Source: Larix sibirica (lineage: Eukaryota; Streptophyta; Pinopsida; Pinales; Pinaceae). Taken from it: a stretch of DNA of 11,120 nucleotides. A program made the translations under genes and the position numbers. The stretch's first letter is position 1. Each line of letters starts with the position of its first letter. Below are positions 1 to 7,331 of this stretch, in pieces. The notes beneath the pieces are model-generated. The model saw nothing but the letters and a program-made list of their open reading frames with translations. It ran no database searches and was not told the origin of the DNA. The stretch is taken from contig NWUY0303896529.1 in NCBI GenBank assembly GCA_004151065.3, positions 1 to 11,120 on the forward strand. The letters run 5' to 3'.

Positions 1-33
1 TTGCCCGCGCAGGTTCGAATCCTGCCGTCCACG
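1..33 (+). tRNA. 3' part of a tRNA gene, probably tRNA-Ser
   Basis: The window opens inside a tRNA gene. Seen: the last part of a long variable arm (TTGCCCGC, positions 1-8), a T arm with stem GCAGG (9-13), loop TTCGAAT (14-20) and stem CCTGC (21-25), then the 3' acceptor strand CGTCCAC (26-32) and discriminator G33. Positions 12-22 (GGTTCGAATCC) match the Pol III internal B box. The GC-rich variable-arm remnant next to the T stem and the G discriminator fit a type II tRNA of the serine class. Plant cytosolic tRNA-Ser genes have a very similar 3' half. The anticodon, D arm and A box lie upstream of the window, so the isoacceptor cannot be read. The acceptor strand predicts a 5' end of GTGGACG. 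CCA is not encoded, as expected for a eukaryotic nuclear gene. Confidence 0.9.
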
Positions 34-38
34 AGTGA

Positions 39-45
39 TTTTTTT
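39..45 (+). terminator. Pol III T-run terminator of the tRNA gene
   Basis: Seven consecutive T residues begin five bases after the tRNA discriminator base. A run of four or more T on the coding strand within about 10-20 bp of the 3' end is the usual RNA polymerase III stop signal, so the tRNA gene looks transcriptionally complete at this end. Confidence 0.85.
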
Positions 46-412
46 ATTTGATCGGCACGATAATGACCTGGAAGCACCTAACATCTAATAGGGTTGAAAG
101 TTGTCAACACCCTCGCTCATTTGTTATTTTAAAGATTAAAAAGTTTATTTAGGATATTAATAATGTGAAATAGCATTTTGACAACTTGGAGGAGCTTTGA
201 TATCGATTGAACTAAGAGTTTTGGATATGGTGTGAGGTTTGGGATTTGATATCCTTTCCTCATTTTTGCCTTCAATGTGTGGCTTAGTCAGCATTGACAA
301 GGTGTTATTGTTGTTGTGGATAGCACAAACATTGTAGATGACAATGATAATGGTACCCACTCAAGGAATCTCAAAAAATTGTATTGAACATTTATCATGA
401 CATAACTTAGAC
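46..412. other. Unassigned spacer between tRNA gene and LINE
   Basis: I see no gene here. A 67-codon open frame on the minus strand (157-360) has no recognisable motif and is probably chance. The + strand sequence could be the 5' UTR or the poorly conserved N-terminal part of LINE ORF1, because frame-consistent ORF1-like sequence begins near 413. No target-site duplication or clear element start could be fixed. Confidence 0.4.
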
Positions 413-1471
413 CTTCATCTTGATTTTATTGTTGATATTCATGTTGATCAATGAAATTCTACAAGAAGTGCATATCAAGAAGAAACTGTGCTAGGGTACT
501 TTGTAGGGTGTTTCCAACCATATGTTGTTATTCGTAGTTGGGTGAGGGAAGCTTAGGAGCCTCACAGGCCATGGTTAGAAATGCCCGCCAACTTGAAACC
601 TTATCAAAGATTTTTTCCTTTCCAAATTGTTGAGAAGGTGCATGTCACATAGATTTTGCAACGTGGGTCTTGGATTTGTAATAATATTCTGGTTGTATTC
701 TCTTTATGGTCAAATGGTGTCTATGTTGATCAATGCCCTTGGATGTCCTTTCTGGCATGGGTACAATTCCTTGGCCTCATAATGCATTTATGGCATTTTC
801 TAGAATGCATTGTGGGCATGATAAAGTGGTTTATTTGTCACATCTAAATATGTTTTTAAACCCTAGGCTTCAATGTAGGGTTTATGTAAAAGTCAATTTG
901 ATAAAGGATTTGAAGCAATTTGTCAACATTGGGATGGGTGATAAAGAAAATCACCAGGTAGTGTGGTACATTAACCCCCCCAACACCTATTTCATGTCAA
1001 ATCCCATATCAACATATTTGACGTTGTCCTTGATAAACCAACCTAACCCACAACAAGCCTTGTTGGGGATATATCCCCCATGCCTACTAGTTCTTGGGCC
1101 AATGTTTCAAAGCGAGGATGGATTGAGGTGGTTAGAATAAACATATATAATGGGCCTCTAGAGGACCAAACGTAGAAGGTGTTTATGCTAGCTAAACCCT
1201 CCAGGCCTTCAACTATGTTGGAAGTGGCGCCTCACCGAGTTGTAGACCTTCTCAATAGGGAGGGAATGACATAGCTCATTCCCCATTGCCATTGTTTTAT
1301 TAGTGGGAGGAGGAACCATGGGACAACTTGGTAAAGAAGCTTAGTCCTATTACTATTTAGGATTGGCTTCATTAAGAGAAAATGTTTATCAGTTCAAATT
1401 CTCTTAACGCCCTCCTTGGCCTCTAGGAAAATGATGAGGAGATGTATGCCATTGGAAGTTCTCAATCATAG
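413..1471 (+). pseudogene. LINE ORF1 remnant (DUF4283 domain plus lost zinc knuckle)
   Basis: In the family, ORF1 encodes the nucleic-acid-binding, gag-like protein that packages LINE RNA. In the frame of position 413, residues around 491-546 read LGYFVGCFQPYVVIRSWVRE, like the VGKF...RP..IR.W start of DUF4283. At 650-846 comes IL.RGSWICNN.LV...W...PW...FLAWVQFLGL, matching the domain's ILxxGPWxxxN...W...VWVRLPGLPLHLW pattern. TAG stops at 554-556 and 650-652 interrupt it. The frame shifts by one near 840, and the second half continues in the frame of 733 with CRVYVKVNL (the family's ARVCVEVDL) and VVWYINPP. The zinc-knuckle site follows at 988-1029 with all four ligands replaced. A possible acidic C-terminus (about 1394-1468) ends with TAG at 1469-1471, directly before ORF2. 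The exact start is unclear. Confidence 0.75.
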
Positions 1472-1473
1472 TT

Positions 1474-2330
1474 GTCTTGTGGAATGTGTAGGGTCTTAGT
1501 AACCCAGGTAGAAAACACATGGTCAACCATGTAGTGATGTATTCCATTGGTGGGGTTGACTTGTTATGCTTGTAAGAACATAAGATTATTGGATTTTTAT
1601 TGAGATCGACACTCGCTCACTAATGATTGTGTTAGAATATAGTGAAGGGAAAGGAAGGCTTTATATCCTAATATTCCCCCAATTTGCAAGGGCAATAGTT
1701 AACTAGGGGTTAGACTCTTCACAAATATTTGTCTGGCACTTCCTTAATCTTGATGGTTGCATTCTTTCTTTCGCCAACATTTATGCTTTTCAAATGATGA
1801 TTGGATTTGATTGTGGGTTGGTAGTGGCTAGCGATGAGCTCCTATACACCTCCAAGTTGATATGTGGAAATTTTTAGCATGCTTGAGAACCATGGAGATA
1901 AAGATGGTGTTCTTACCGATTTAAATCTTATATGAGTAAAAGGGGCATGGATTTCCTTCTAAGATTGGCATGGGTTGTATGACCTAAACTAGGAAAAAGG
2001 CCACGACTCAAAAAAATTGTGATTCACATGACTCGACAAATTTGTGATTCACATGGAATAATTTTCGTAAAGGATGGGAACCATTCCCCAGAGGTTGGAT
2101 AGAGCGATTCCCTTAGAACATAATAAATTCCACTTTAATACTCTGAGGGACAGGTGAGTCGACATGGATGGAATGACCGTCCTCTTAGACTGTCAACTAA
2201 TTTGGTTTACTCTCTCATGGGGGATGCAAAAGATATAGATTCCTAGAGCTGGATATATCTTTAATATTTCACACTTGCAGAGCCTTGGTTGGTTAACTTG
2301 TAAGAAAACACTTTGGATTATCCTTCATTG
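1474..2330 (+). pseudogene. LINE ORF2 endonuclease (APE-type) remnant
   Basis: This is the N-terminal apurinic-like endonuclease domain, which nicks target DNA to prime reverse transcription. In the frame of 1474, VVLWNV*GLSNPGRK matches the family's opening WNVRGLN...R, with TAG in place of Arg. Positions 1558-1584 read DLLCL*EHK for DIxxLQETK, with TAA at 1573-1575 where Gln is usual; the Glu that helps bind metal is kept (1576-1578). Frame changes then bring FANIYA (1770-1787) and LICGNF* (1857-1877) for the conserved GDFN motif, so the catalytic Asp is now Asn. STWNN lies at about 2048-2062 in a second frame, followed by RLDR (2092-2103) in a third. The C-terminal SDHxPI motif is not seen. 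The order and spacing of these motifs make the assignment firm despite low identity. Confidence 0.75.
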
Positions 2331-2335
2331 AACTT

Positions 2336-3090
2336 GTGGGGAGGATGGTTGGATTACATGGTGGGATTATGCCATTTCCCATGTGGTGGCCTTTCTATGA
2401 GGGTATGATCAACATATTGCAACCATTTGACAAAGCTAGAATAGGGTTGTTAAATAAGAGTTTGAAGAAATTTCACGAACCCTTTAGTTCAATCCATTTG
2501 ACTTGGAGAAGCAATATTATGTTGCAAAGTTGCATTATTTACTACAAGTGGATGAAAACTGTTGAAACAACTGGGCTCAAACCAAAGCTCAATTCCTTTG
2601 GTGTAGGACGAGAGACATACCCATGAAGGATATATTTTTAGGCCCCAACCATCAAATAGGTTAGGGAATGATTGGTGGCCCTCAAGGCTAGGGATGGTTG
2701 TACCACTACCCAAGTGGTGATTGGGTGAGTGTTTGTTTCCCATTATTCAATGGTACTCCAAGTGTAATCATACATAGAGAAAAGAAATGTGGCCATGTAG
2801 AAATGTTTGGGCATAATTCTTATCAATGTATTTGAGGAGCAAAGGAGAGCTTATGCGAAGACTATCACCTTGGATGAATTAATGGCTACCCTCAAATAAA
2901 TCTTGGATGAGAAATCCCATGGACTAGATGGTTTCCTATGCAAATTCTACAAGGGCATGCCATAGTTCATTGAATCAAACCTTCTGCAAGTCTACATAGG
3001 AGCTCTAAGGAAGCAATCTCTTGGTGTTGGCATCAGCCATGGCTACATTAAATTTATTTCAAGGGAGTAGACCTAATTATGGTTAGAATT
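2336..3090 (+). pseudogene. LINE ORF2 linker and truncated reverse transcriptase start
   Basis: A 96-codon open stretch (2336-2626) carries the EN-RT linker: MWW near 2381, then LKKFHEPFSSIHL (about 2461-2499), equivalent to the family's LKxWNKxxFGNIxxxK. A shifted frame gives NWAQTKAQFLW (about 2567-2599), the position of the WxQRAKxxWLxxGDxNT segment. RT proper begins with LMATLK*ILDEKSHGLDGFLCKFYKGMP (about 2880-2963), matching the KSPGPDGFPxxFYK signature. It then continues NLLQVY...LGVGISHGYIKFISRE* to the TAG at 3068-3070. A short shifted piece (about 3064-3090) may be the next few residues. All catalytic RT motifs that should follow (SFDS/FADD regions) are absent. What lies at the 3' boundary is unknown: a deletion, recombination, or a later insertion. 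Confidence 0.75.
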
Positions 3091-3502
3091 TGTTCAAGCT
3101 CTTATAATGCTTTTATTCTATGTTTGCGTATCATGCATGTTTCCTTCTACATAAATTGATGTGCAAGTTTAGAGTGCTTGTGTAATATTCATGATCATGT
3201 ATATCAAATGTAATGCCGCGTGTAGGCATAAAAAATACCAAGATAATTGAATTATTCTTGTATAATCATGTAAATTACTTATCATTAGGAAGAACAATTT
3301 GTTCACCTAACTAACCTGGGGACATATAAATCAACATTAATAATTATTGCTTGACTTAAACAATCAACCCTAGTGTGGGTAATAGATTCGAATCTTGCTT
3401 TAAAAATGATTACTGATTATCTTTAATCATTAAGATTAAGTGTAGGAGGTAATGATTAGTGGCACTTTTTAAATAAAATTACTTGTATACAACTTTCTCA
3501 TC

Positions 3503-3520
3503 TTAATTAATTAATTAATT
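3503..3520. repeat. TTAA microsatellite
   Basis: Eighteen bases of TTAA units (TTAATTAATTAATTAATT), a simple self-complementary repeat. No function is suggested. Confidence 0.8.
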
Positions 3521-4294
3521 CCCTAAATGCACTCATGTACAAGGAAAATGGTTTAAATTCAACCATAAAATCATCCAAAATGTGGTTTAGTATAACAAAA
3601 CTCAATGTGTGAATTAGTCCACAAAATGCACTTAAGCATAAGGAGATCCACACCGTAAGAACAATATAGTGAACCAAGAACATTGACAATTTAAAGGAAC
3701 ACAAATATTTTTTAACAATTCTCTTCCATGAAAGAAATCACCTTCATTTATATTTAAGGGTATGAGTATATTACCAATTGGAAAATCAATATTATGCATG
3801 GTTATTTATGAATTAAAATTCCAAGTATCTTAGCAGTATACCCTTTAATGGCTTAGTCTTATCAGCGAACTCAATTAATGATAGTGTGAAACATGTGAAT
3901 GCCCTCACTATGGTATACTAAAAATCAATTAAGAAATGTTCTCTATTAACAGTAATAATAAATATTATAATTACTTTCTCATGTCCCATTTGAGAAAATG
4001 AATAAAATTTAATATGTGAGTATAATATTTAGATATAGTTTTATGTGTTGTATTTATCCTTTTATAATTAATTTCTTGATTGGGCGGCTTGGGTTAACAA
4101 CCATAAAAATATGTATTTACATTACTTGTAAAATTAAAATATGTCAGTTGTTGACAACAAATAATAAAATAGATTCTCTTAACTAAAATAACATAGACTA
4201 TATAACAAGTAACACTCCAACTATATAATTATTTATTGTGACTAAACATATATGGTGTGGGTAAATACTCAATAATACACATTTTAACTAGCTC

Positions 4295-4313
4295 CGCGCG
4301 TGCGCGTGTGTGT
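4295..4313. repeat. Alternating purine-pyrimidine CG/TG tract
   Basis: Nineteen bases strictly alternate pyrimidine and purine (CGCGCG TGCGCG then TGTGTGT) inside otherwise AT-rich DNA. Such tracts can adopt left-handed Z-DNA under negative supercoiling. The CpG density is unusual here, because the neighbouring kilobase contains few CpG. Confidence 0.75.
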
Positions 4314-4654
4314 CCCAATTCCAAGGAAAAATATACATGTCTTTGAAAATGTATCACTATCGTAAAAACAATGCATATAAACAAGCCCAATAAAATATAA
4401 CCTTTGTTATTATTCCTTTTATATAACATTGCTTTTTGAATAATTAAAAATAAATTTTATTGGCATGCATGGTTAATTGTTAGTTTAAAATCATTAATCT
4501 CACTTATCTCTATAAAATTAATTAATATTTAATCATAAAGATAATCACTAAGTAAAAAATTAAAAAACATTTTAATAAAATCAAGAGCTCAAAACATGTC
4601 ACTTGTCTTAATCTAGAGGAGTGTGAGATAATTTGTTTTTTGTAATTGGAATTA

Positions 4655-4755
4655 GGGGAGTTTCCCCCATAAAAAGGCTCTCAACCCTAATCTCTCATTT
4701 TTTTCTCTATTCTTTCTTCCTCTCTTCTTCTTTTATCCTCATTTCTTCTTCTCTT
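4655..4755 (+). promoter_or_regulatory. TATA-like promoter and pyrimidine-rich leader
   Basis: A small inverted repeat (GGGGA 4655-4659, TCCCC 4663-4667) precedes a TATA-like box ATAAAAAGG (4669-4677). About 20 bases later the sequence becomes strongly pyrimidine-rich (about 4690-4755), as in many plant 5' untranslated leaders. The next ATG is at 4786. The arrangement fits a Pol II core promoter with a transcription start near 4695-4705. The same arrangement occurs in LTR retrotransposon LTRs (U3-R-U5), and the stretch ending GAACCGTAACA near 5155 would suit an LTR end. No matching TGTTACGG start was found. Confidence 0.45.
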
Positions 4756-4785
4756 AGGGTTTCTAGCTAGGGGTTTTTCTTCCTC

Positions 4786-5092
4786 ATGGATATTATGGAA
4801 GAGAGGGTTTCTTTTATGAGGATTATCCTCTTAAGGTGAGGATTCCTCTTATTTTCTCTTTTTGTTTATCATGGATTTTTTTAGTATTATTTCTCTTTTC
4901 TTATCTTCTTCTTCTTGGTTTTAACAATCTTCTTAGTATTCTCTTGTTTGCAGGTTGTTTGAGGAGGGAATGAAGACTCTATTATTTGCTTGCATGTTGT
5001 TTGAAGAGAGAATGAAGGCTTCATTGTTTGCTTGCAGGGGTGAAGAGCTAAGATATACATGTTATCCCATTCATTTTCTCTTAAATTTATGA
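4786..5092 (+). CDS. Candidate two-exon small protein gene (62 codons, hypothetical)
   Basis: I do not recognise this protein. Exon 1 runs from ATG at 4786 to 4835 and ends at AAG|GTGAGG, a near-consensus plant donor (unspliced, the frame stops at TGA 4837-4839). A polypyrimidine-containing stretch and acceptor TTTGCAG|G end at 4953, giving a 118-nt GT-AG intron. Joining 4786-4835 to 4954-5092 keeps the frame open through two copies of a 14-residue unit (LFEEGMKTLLFACM, LFEERMKASLFACR) to TGA at 5090-5092. A second acceptor, TTGCAG at 5032-5037, is 84 nt downstream and in the same phase, so splicing there would drop both repeat units. A TATA-like box and pyrimidine-rich leader lie at the right distance upstream. 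Against it: the product is very short, has no known homology that I can name, and might be an LTR leader. The join is inferred and not demonstrated. Confidence 0.3.
4948..5037 (+). repeat. 42-bp tandem repeat, two diverged units plus a fragment
   Basis: Unit 1 is 4948-4989 and unit 2 is 4990-5031, both beginning TTGCA(G/T)GTTGTTTGA; a third copy starts TTGCAG at 5032 and breaks off. The period is a multiple of three, and the units differ at several sites. Units 1 and 3 keep a CAG that could act as a splice acceptor; unit 2 has CAT. Confidence 0.85.
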
Positions 5093-5755
5093 GTTTCTTC
5101 ATTGATTTAAAAGAAAAAAATGTTATTTATGAAATTTTATCATAAACCTGAACCGTAACATTACCTGTGATTTTTGTATGTAATTATTTAGATTATACAT
5201 AAACAAGATAAATTGTAGTATTTTCTATTAGCTTTGAAATGAGCTATGGTATAGCTCAAACAAGTTTAAATTTTTTATTTTTATTTTTTATTTTTTATTT
5301 TTAACAAAATAATTTTTCTAAAAAAAAATAAAGAATTTCATTAAAATATTTAATTGTAAAAGGTATGTGATTTTATCACATACATTCACCCATTAAAATT
5401 AGAAGCATAAGAAAATCTATTTCATTGAAAATATCAAGATTTAGATTTACATTTCATAAAATCTATCTTTCTAGAGCTGTAGAAAATATTAAGCCAGAAA
5501 ATATGGCTTACCAACCCCTAAAATTTAGGAAAATTGCAATCTAGATCCTACCAACAGTGATAACTGATAATCCAGATGGCTTGCTAACTGATAATTTGGG
5601 AGCCACCAACTACTATCCATTGCAGTGGAAGTTACGTGTTTCAAAAAATGTAATACTCATCCCCGAGGTTGAAAATATGTGGTTAAGCCGACCTTCTCAG
5701 ACTTATGGGTTCATAGAGTCAATTACTCGATACTACTAGTAGTAAAGAAAATCTC
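5093..5755. other. AT-rich unassigned region
   Basis: No gene recognised. It holds a low-complexity T-rich tract at 5271-5302 and a 60-codon open frame at 5557-5739 without recognisable motifs. The sequence just before the telomere-type tract is less AT-rich than the rest. Confidence 0.4.
5271..5302. repeat. T-rich (T5-6 A) low-complexity tract
   Basis: About 32 bases of repeated TTTTTA/TTTTTTA units. This is simple sequence and could be the relic of a poly(A) tail of a minus-strand retroelement, but no element is seen attached to it. Confidence 0.7.
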
Positions 5756-5784
5756 AACCCTAACCCTAACCCTAAACCCTAAAA
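5756..5784. promoter_or_regulatory. Short telomere-type repeat with telo-box
   Basis: Three CCCTAA units are followed by one CCCTAAA, giving telo-box AAACCCTAA at 5774-5782. In plants the telo-box is a promoter element of many translation-related and cell-cycle genes and can recruit telomere-repeat-binding factors. The tract is too short for a true interstitial telomere array. It precedes a less AT-rich stretch (about 5790-6010) that could be a promoter/leader region. Whether it drives a gene here is inference. Confidence 0.55.
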
Positions 5785-5842
5785 GAGAGTCCATATATTT
5801 GTGTATGTGCCGTCTTTCGGTTTGATTGTAATTGAAGCATTG

Positions 5843-5908
5843 GGGACGATTACAGAGGTCGGTAAGGATTTGGGTGGGACGATTGCGGAGGTGGGTAGAA
5901 AGTTTTAG
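5843..5908 (+). repeat. 33-bp diverged tandem duplication, G-rich
   Basis: Two units start GGGACGATTACAGAGGTCGG (5843) and GGGACGATTGCGGAGGTGGG (5876), 33 bp apart, both G-rich on the + strand. They lie about 60 bp downstream of the telo-box. Confidence 0.75.
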
Positions 5909-6059
5909 GGTGTTCCACGAGTGAGTCGTGTTTTCATTGGCTGAGACGTCTGGTCGCAGCTGATGGGTGAGTGCTCGCTCGCACATTAATTAAAAACAGA
6001 GCCTAATCCTTGCTCTTCTCTAACGTGATCTGCAAGTTTTGCTTCTCTGTAACATTGCA

Positions 6060-6671
6060 ATGGGTTCTTTCCATTATGCTCTTAAAATTTCGCCTCGTTA
6101 TGTATAGCACTTTGAATGTTTTTAGCGCATATTATTTTCAAATCCATCGCTTACGCTCTGGGGTTTACTAAAAATCAAAGCTTTACTCGTGTTTGCGCTC
6201 TTTTGAGGACAAAGCTTTTTAGTGATTATTATTTTTATTATTATCATGGCCTGATTTGATTTGCAATCAGTTTGTTTTTATGTTTTTATTAGTTTGTTTT
6301 CACATTTTATTCTGTTGAAGTTTTATTGTGTCTGAAATAAGTGTTAGGTGGTAGTTTCATTACTGATGCGGTCGGTCTATTAGGGCATTATGTATTCTTT
6401 GTTATATCACTGTAACTGGATGCTGCCGACACCTTGTTTTTTTCAAATCGGGCTATACAATAGGCTGAATGAGTTGAGGTATTTGCCAAGAAATGTTGTA
6501 TTTGTTAAGCCTTTTCTTTTCTAGGAAGCCCTATTCGATCTTTGGAAATGTTGTAATTCTAAAGCTTTTGCTTGTCTGGGAAGCTCTAATCGATCTTTAG
6601 AAAGATTGCATATTCTTTCCACCCTCTCAAGCACCTTTGTCTGCCGGAGGCTGTTGCTGAAAACCGTGTGA
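6060..6671 (+). other. Weak exon-like signals downstream of the telo-box
   Basis: An ATG at 6060 opens 15 codons (MGSFHYALKISPRYV) before TAG at 6105-6107, with a possible donor TAT|GTATAG at 6102. A good acceptor (TTTTCTTTTCTAG) ends at 6524. From 6525, in compatible phase, 48 codons stay open to TGA at 6669-6671, and a strong donor-like CAGAG|GTATGT lies at 6695/6696. The second part contains an Arg-, Leu- and Ser-rich stretch (SNRSLERLHILSTLSSTFVC) of the kind seen in organelle presequences, but I recognise no family. It could equally be an untranslated exon or chance. Further possible exon edges occur near 6920 (TTTCCAG|G) and 7030 (GTTTCAG|G). Confidence 0.2.
6491..6600 (+). repeat. 55-bp diverged tandem duplication
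   Basis: Unit 1 (6491-6545) and unit 2 (6546-6600) both begin AAATGTTGTA and end with (C/T)T(A)(T/A)TCGATCTTTxG, with GGAAGC in the middle. The first copy carries the acceptor-like TTTTCTAG; in the second copy the same place reads TTGTCTGG, so the signal is lost or was never there. Confidence 0.8.
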
Positions 6672-6727
6672 AATAAGTTGCTTCATAGGGCAGAGGTATG
6701 TGTAATTTCAGGTATCAATTCTATTTA

Positions 6728-6783
6728 AATTCAGTTGTAAACAATGGAAGCATTTAATTCAGCCATAAACAATGGAAAATGTA
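6728..6783 (+). repeat. 28-bp diverged tandem duplication
   Basis: Two units, 6728-6755 and 6756-6783, share AATTCAG and TAAACAATGGAA at the same offsets. They differ mainly in the middle and at the end. Confidence 0.7.
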
Positions 6784-7175
6784 TTAAAGCAACGGCACAC
6801 AGGAAAAATGCATACTATACCAACACCGGTATTGTATCATGTGGTTGAATGCCTCAGGGTTGGCTGTTGTGATAGCCATTGAGTGCCCTGTATTTGGATG
6901 TTCATTGATCTTTCCAGGAAAGAGGGATGAGGCAGAGGAGGTGTAGATCTTGATTAACAATTACGATTTTATCTTTGTTTCATGGGAGTGTGTTAATTTT
7001 GATTTTGTTTGGATGAAATTACAAGTTTCAGGCAGGCGCTGAGATTGCGTTATCCTGCTGCTGTAGGGTTTAGAATGGTTCTTAATCAATATATTTATTC
7101 AAAATCACGATCACCTGGTTCCAAAAATCACTGTCAGCCAGGTATAAAACCAACAATGTGTCTATCATAATGAAA

Positions 7176-7331
7176 AACAAGAGCCCCCATGTCCTCTACA
7201 ACAAGGTTTGCCATCATACTTCATCCTTGAAATTTCATCAAGTTCATGTACCTTCTCTTCCAACAAGAACCCCCCTCCTGTCCTCTATAACAGGTTTGCC
7301 ATTTTACTTCATCCTTGGAATTTCATCAAAG
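7176..7331 (+). repeat. 86-bp diverged tandem duplication
   Basis: The first unit starts AACAAGAGCCCCC at 7176 and the second AACAAGAACCCCC at 7262. Both continue with GTCCTCTA(C/T)AACA and GGTTTGCCAT, then ACTTCATCCTTG, AATTTCATCAA. The second copy ends near 7331, and small indels separate the copies. Confidence 0.8.

Larger units (their letters stand above)
413..3090 (+). mobile_element. Decayed plant L1-type LINE, 3' half missing
   Basis: Collinear, same-strand matches to a plant L1 clade non-LTR retrotransposon are visible in the expected order. They are an ORF1 DUF4283-like RNA-binding domain (about 491-846), an ORF1 zinc-knuckle position (988-1029), an ORF2 endonuclease start WNV*GL (from about 1480), an L*EHK motif (1570-1584), an NIYA motif (1776-1787), an ICGNF motif (1860-1874), an RLDR motif (2092-2103), a linker (about 2336-2640), and the start of RT with K-S-x-G-x-D-G-F (2912-2935) and Y-I-K-F-I (3044-3058). 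Every domain has in-frame stops or frame shifts, so the copy is dead. No RT catalytic FADD motif, RNase H region or poly(A) tail is present. The 3' edge lies between about 3070 and 3090, where similarity fades. Confidence 0.85.
3091..4654. other. AT-rich unassigned region
   Basis: About 1.5 kb of AT-rich DNA with no coding frame that resembles a known protein; the longest open frames are 65-66 codons on the minus strand and have no motif. It contains a TTAA microsatellite (3503-3520) and an alternating CG/TG tract (4295-4313). A weak inverted similarity exists between about 3405-3430 (GATTATCTTTAATC) and 4530-4548 (AATCATAAAGATAATC), but it is too short to prove a MITE or terminal inverted repeat. 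It could be the upstream part of the promoter-like element at 4655. Confidence 0.4.

Noticed and set aside
2489-2743. 84-codon minus-strand open frame
   Set aside because: It is antisense to the LINE linker, which is supported by family motifs on the + strand.
3405-4548. Terminal inverted repeats of a MITE
   Set aside because: The similarity between the two sites is about 15 bp of AT-rich sequence with mismatches, and no flanking target duplication is seen.
4019-5160. Solo LTR ending with GAACCGTAACA near 5155
   Set aside because: The end motif and the promoter-like block suit an LTR, but I found no matching TG start with complementary TGTTACGG-like bases and no 5-bp target duplication (TTACC follows the end; no TTACC-TG upstream). 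It is kept only as an alternative to the gene model.
5557-5739. 60-codon + strand open frame
   Set aside because: No recognisable motif and no clear promoter or splice context. Length is compatible with chance.
5723-5986. 87-codon minus-strand open frame
   Set aside because: Its C-terminal part is translation of the telomere-type tract (alternating Arg-Val) and the rest runs over a 33-bp duplication. No motif.
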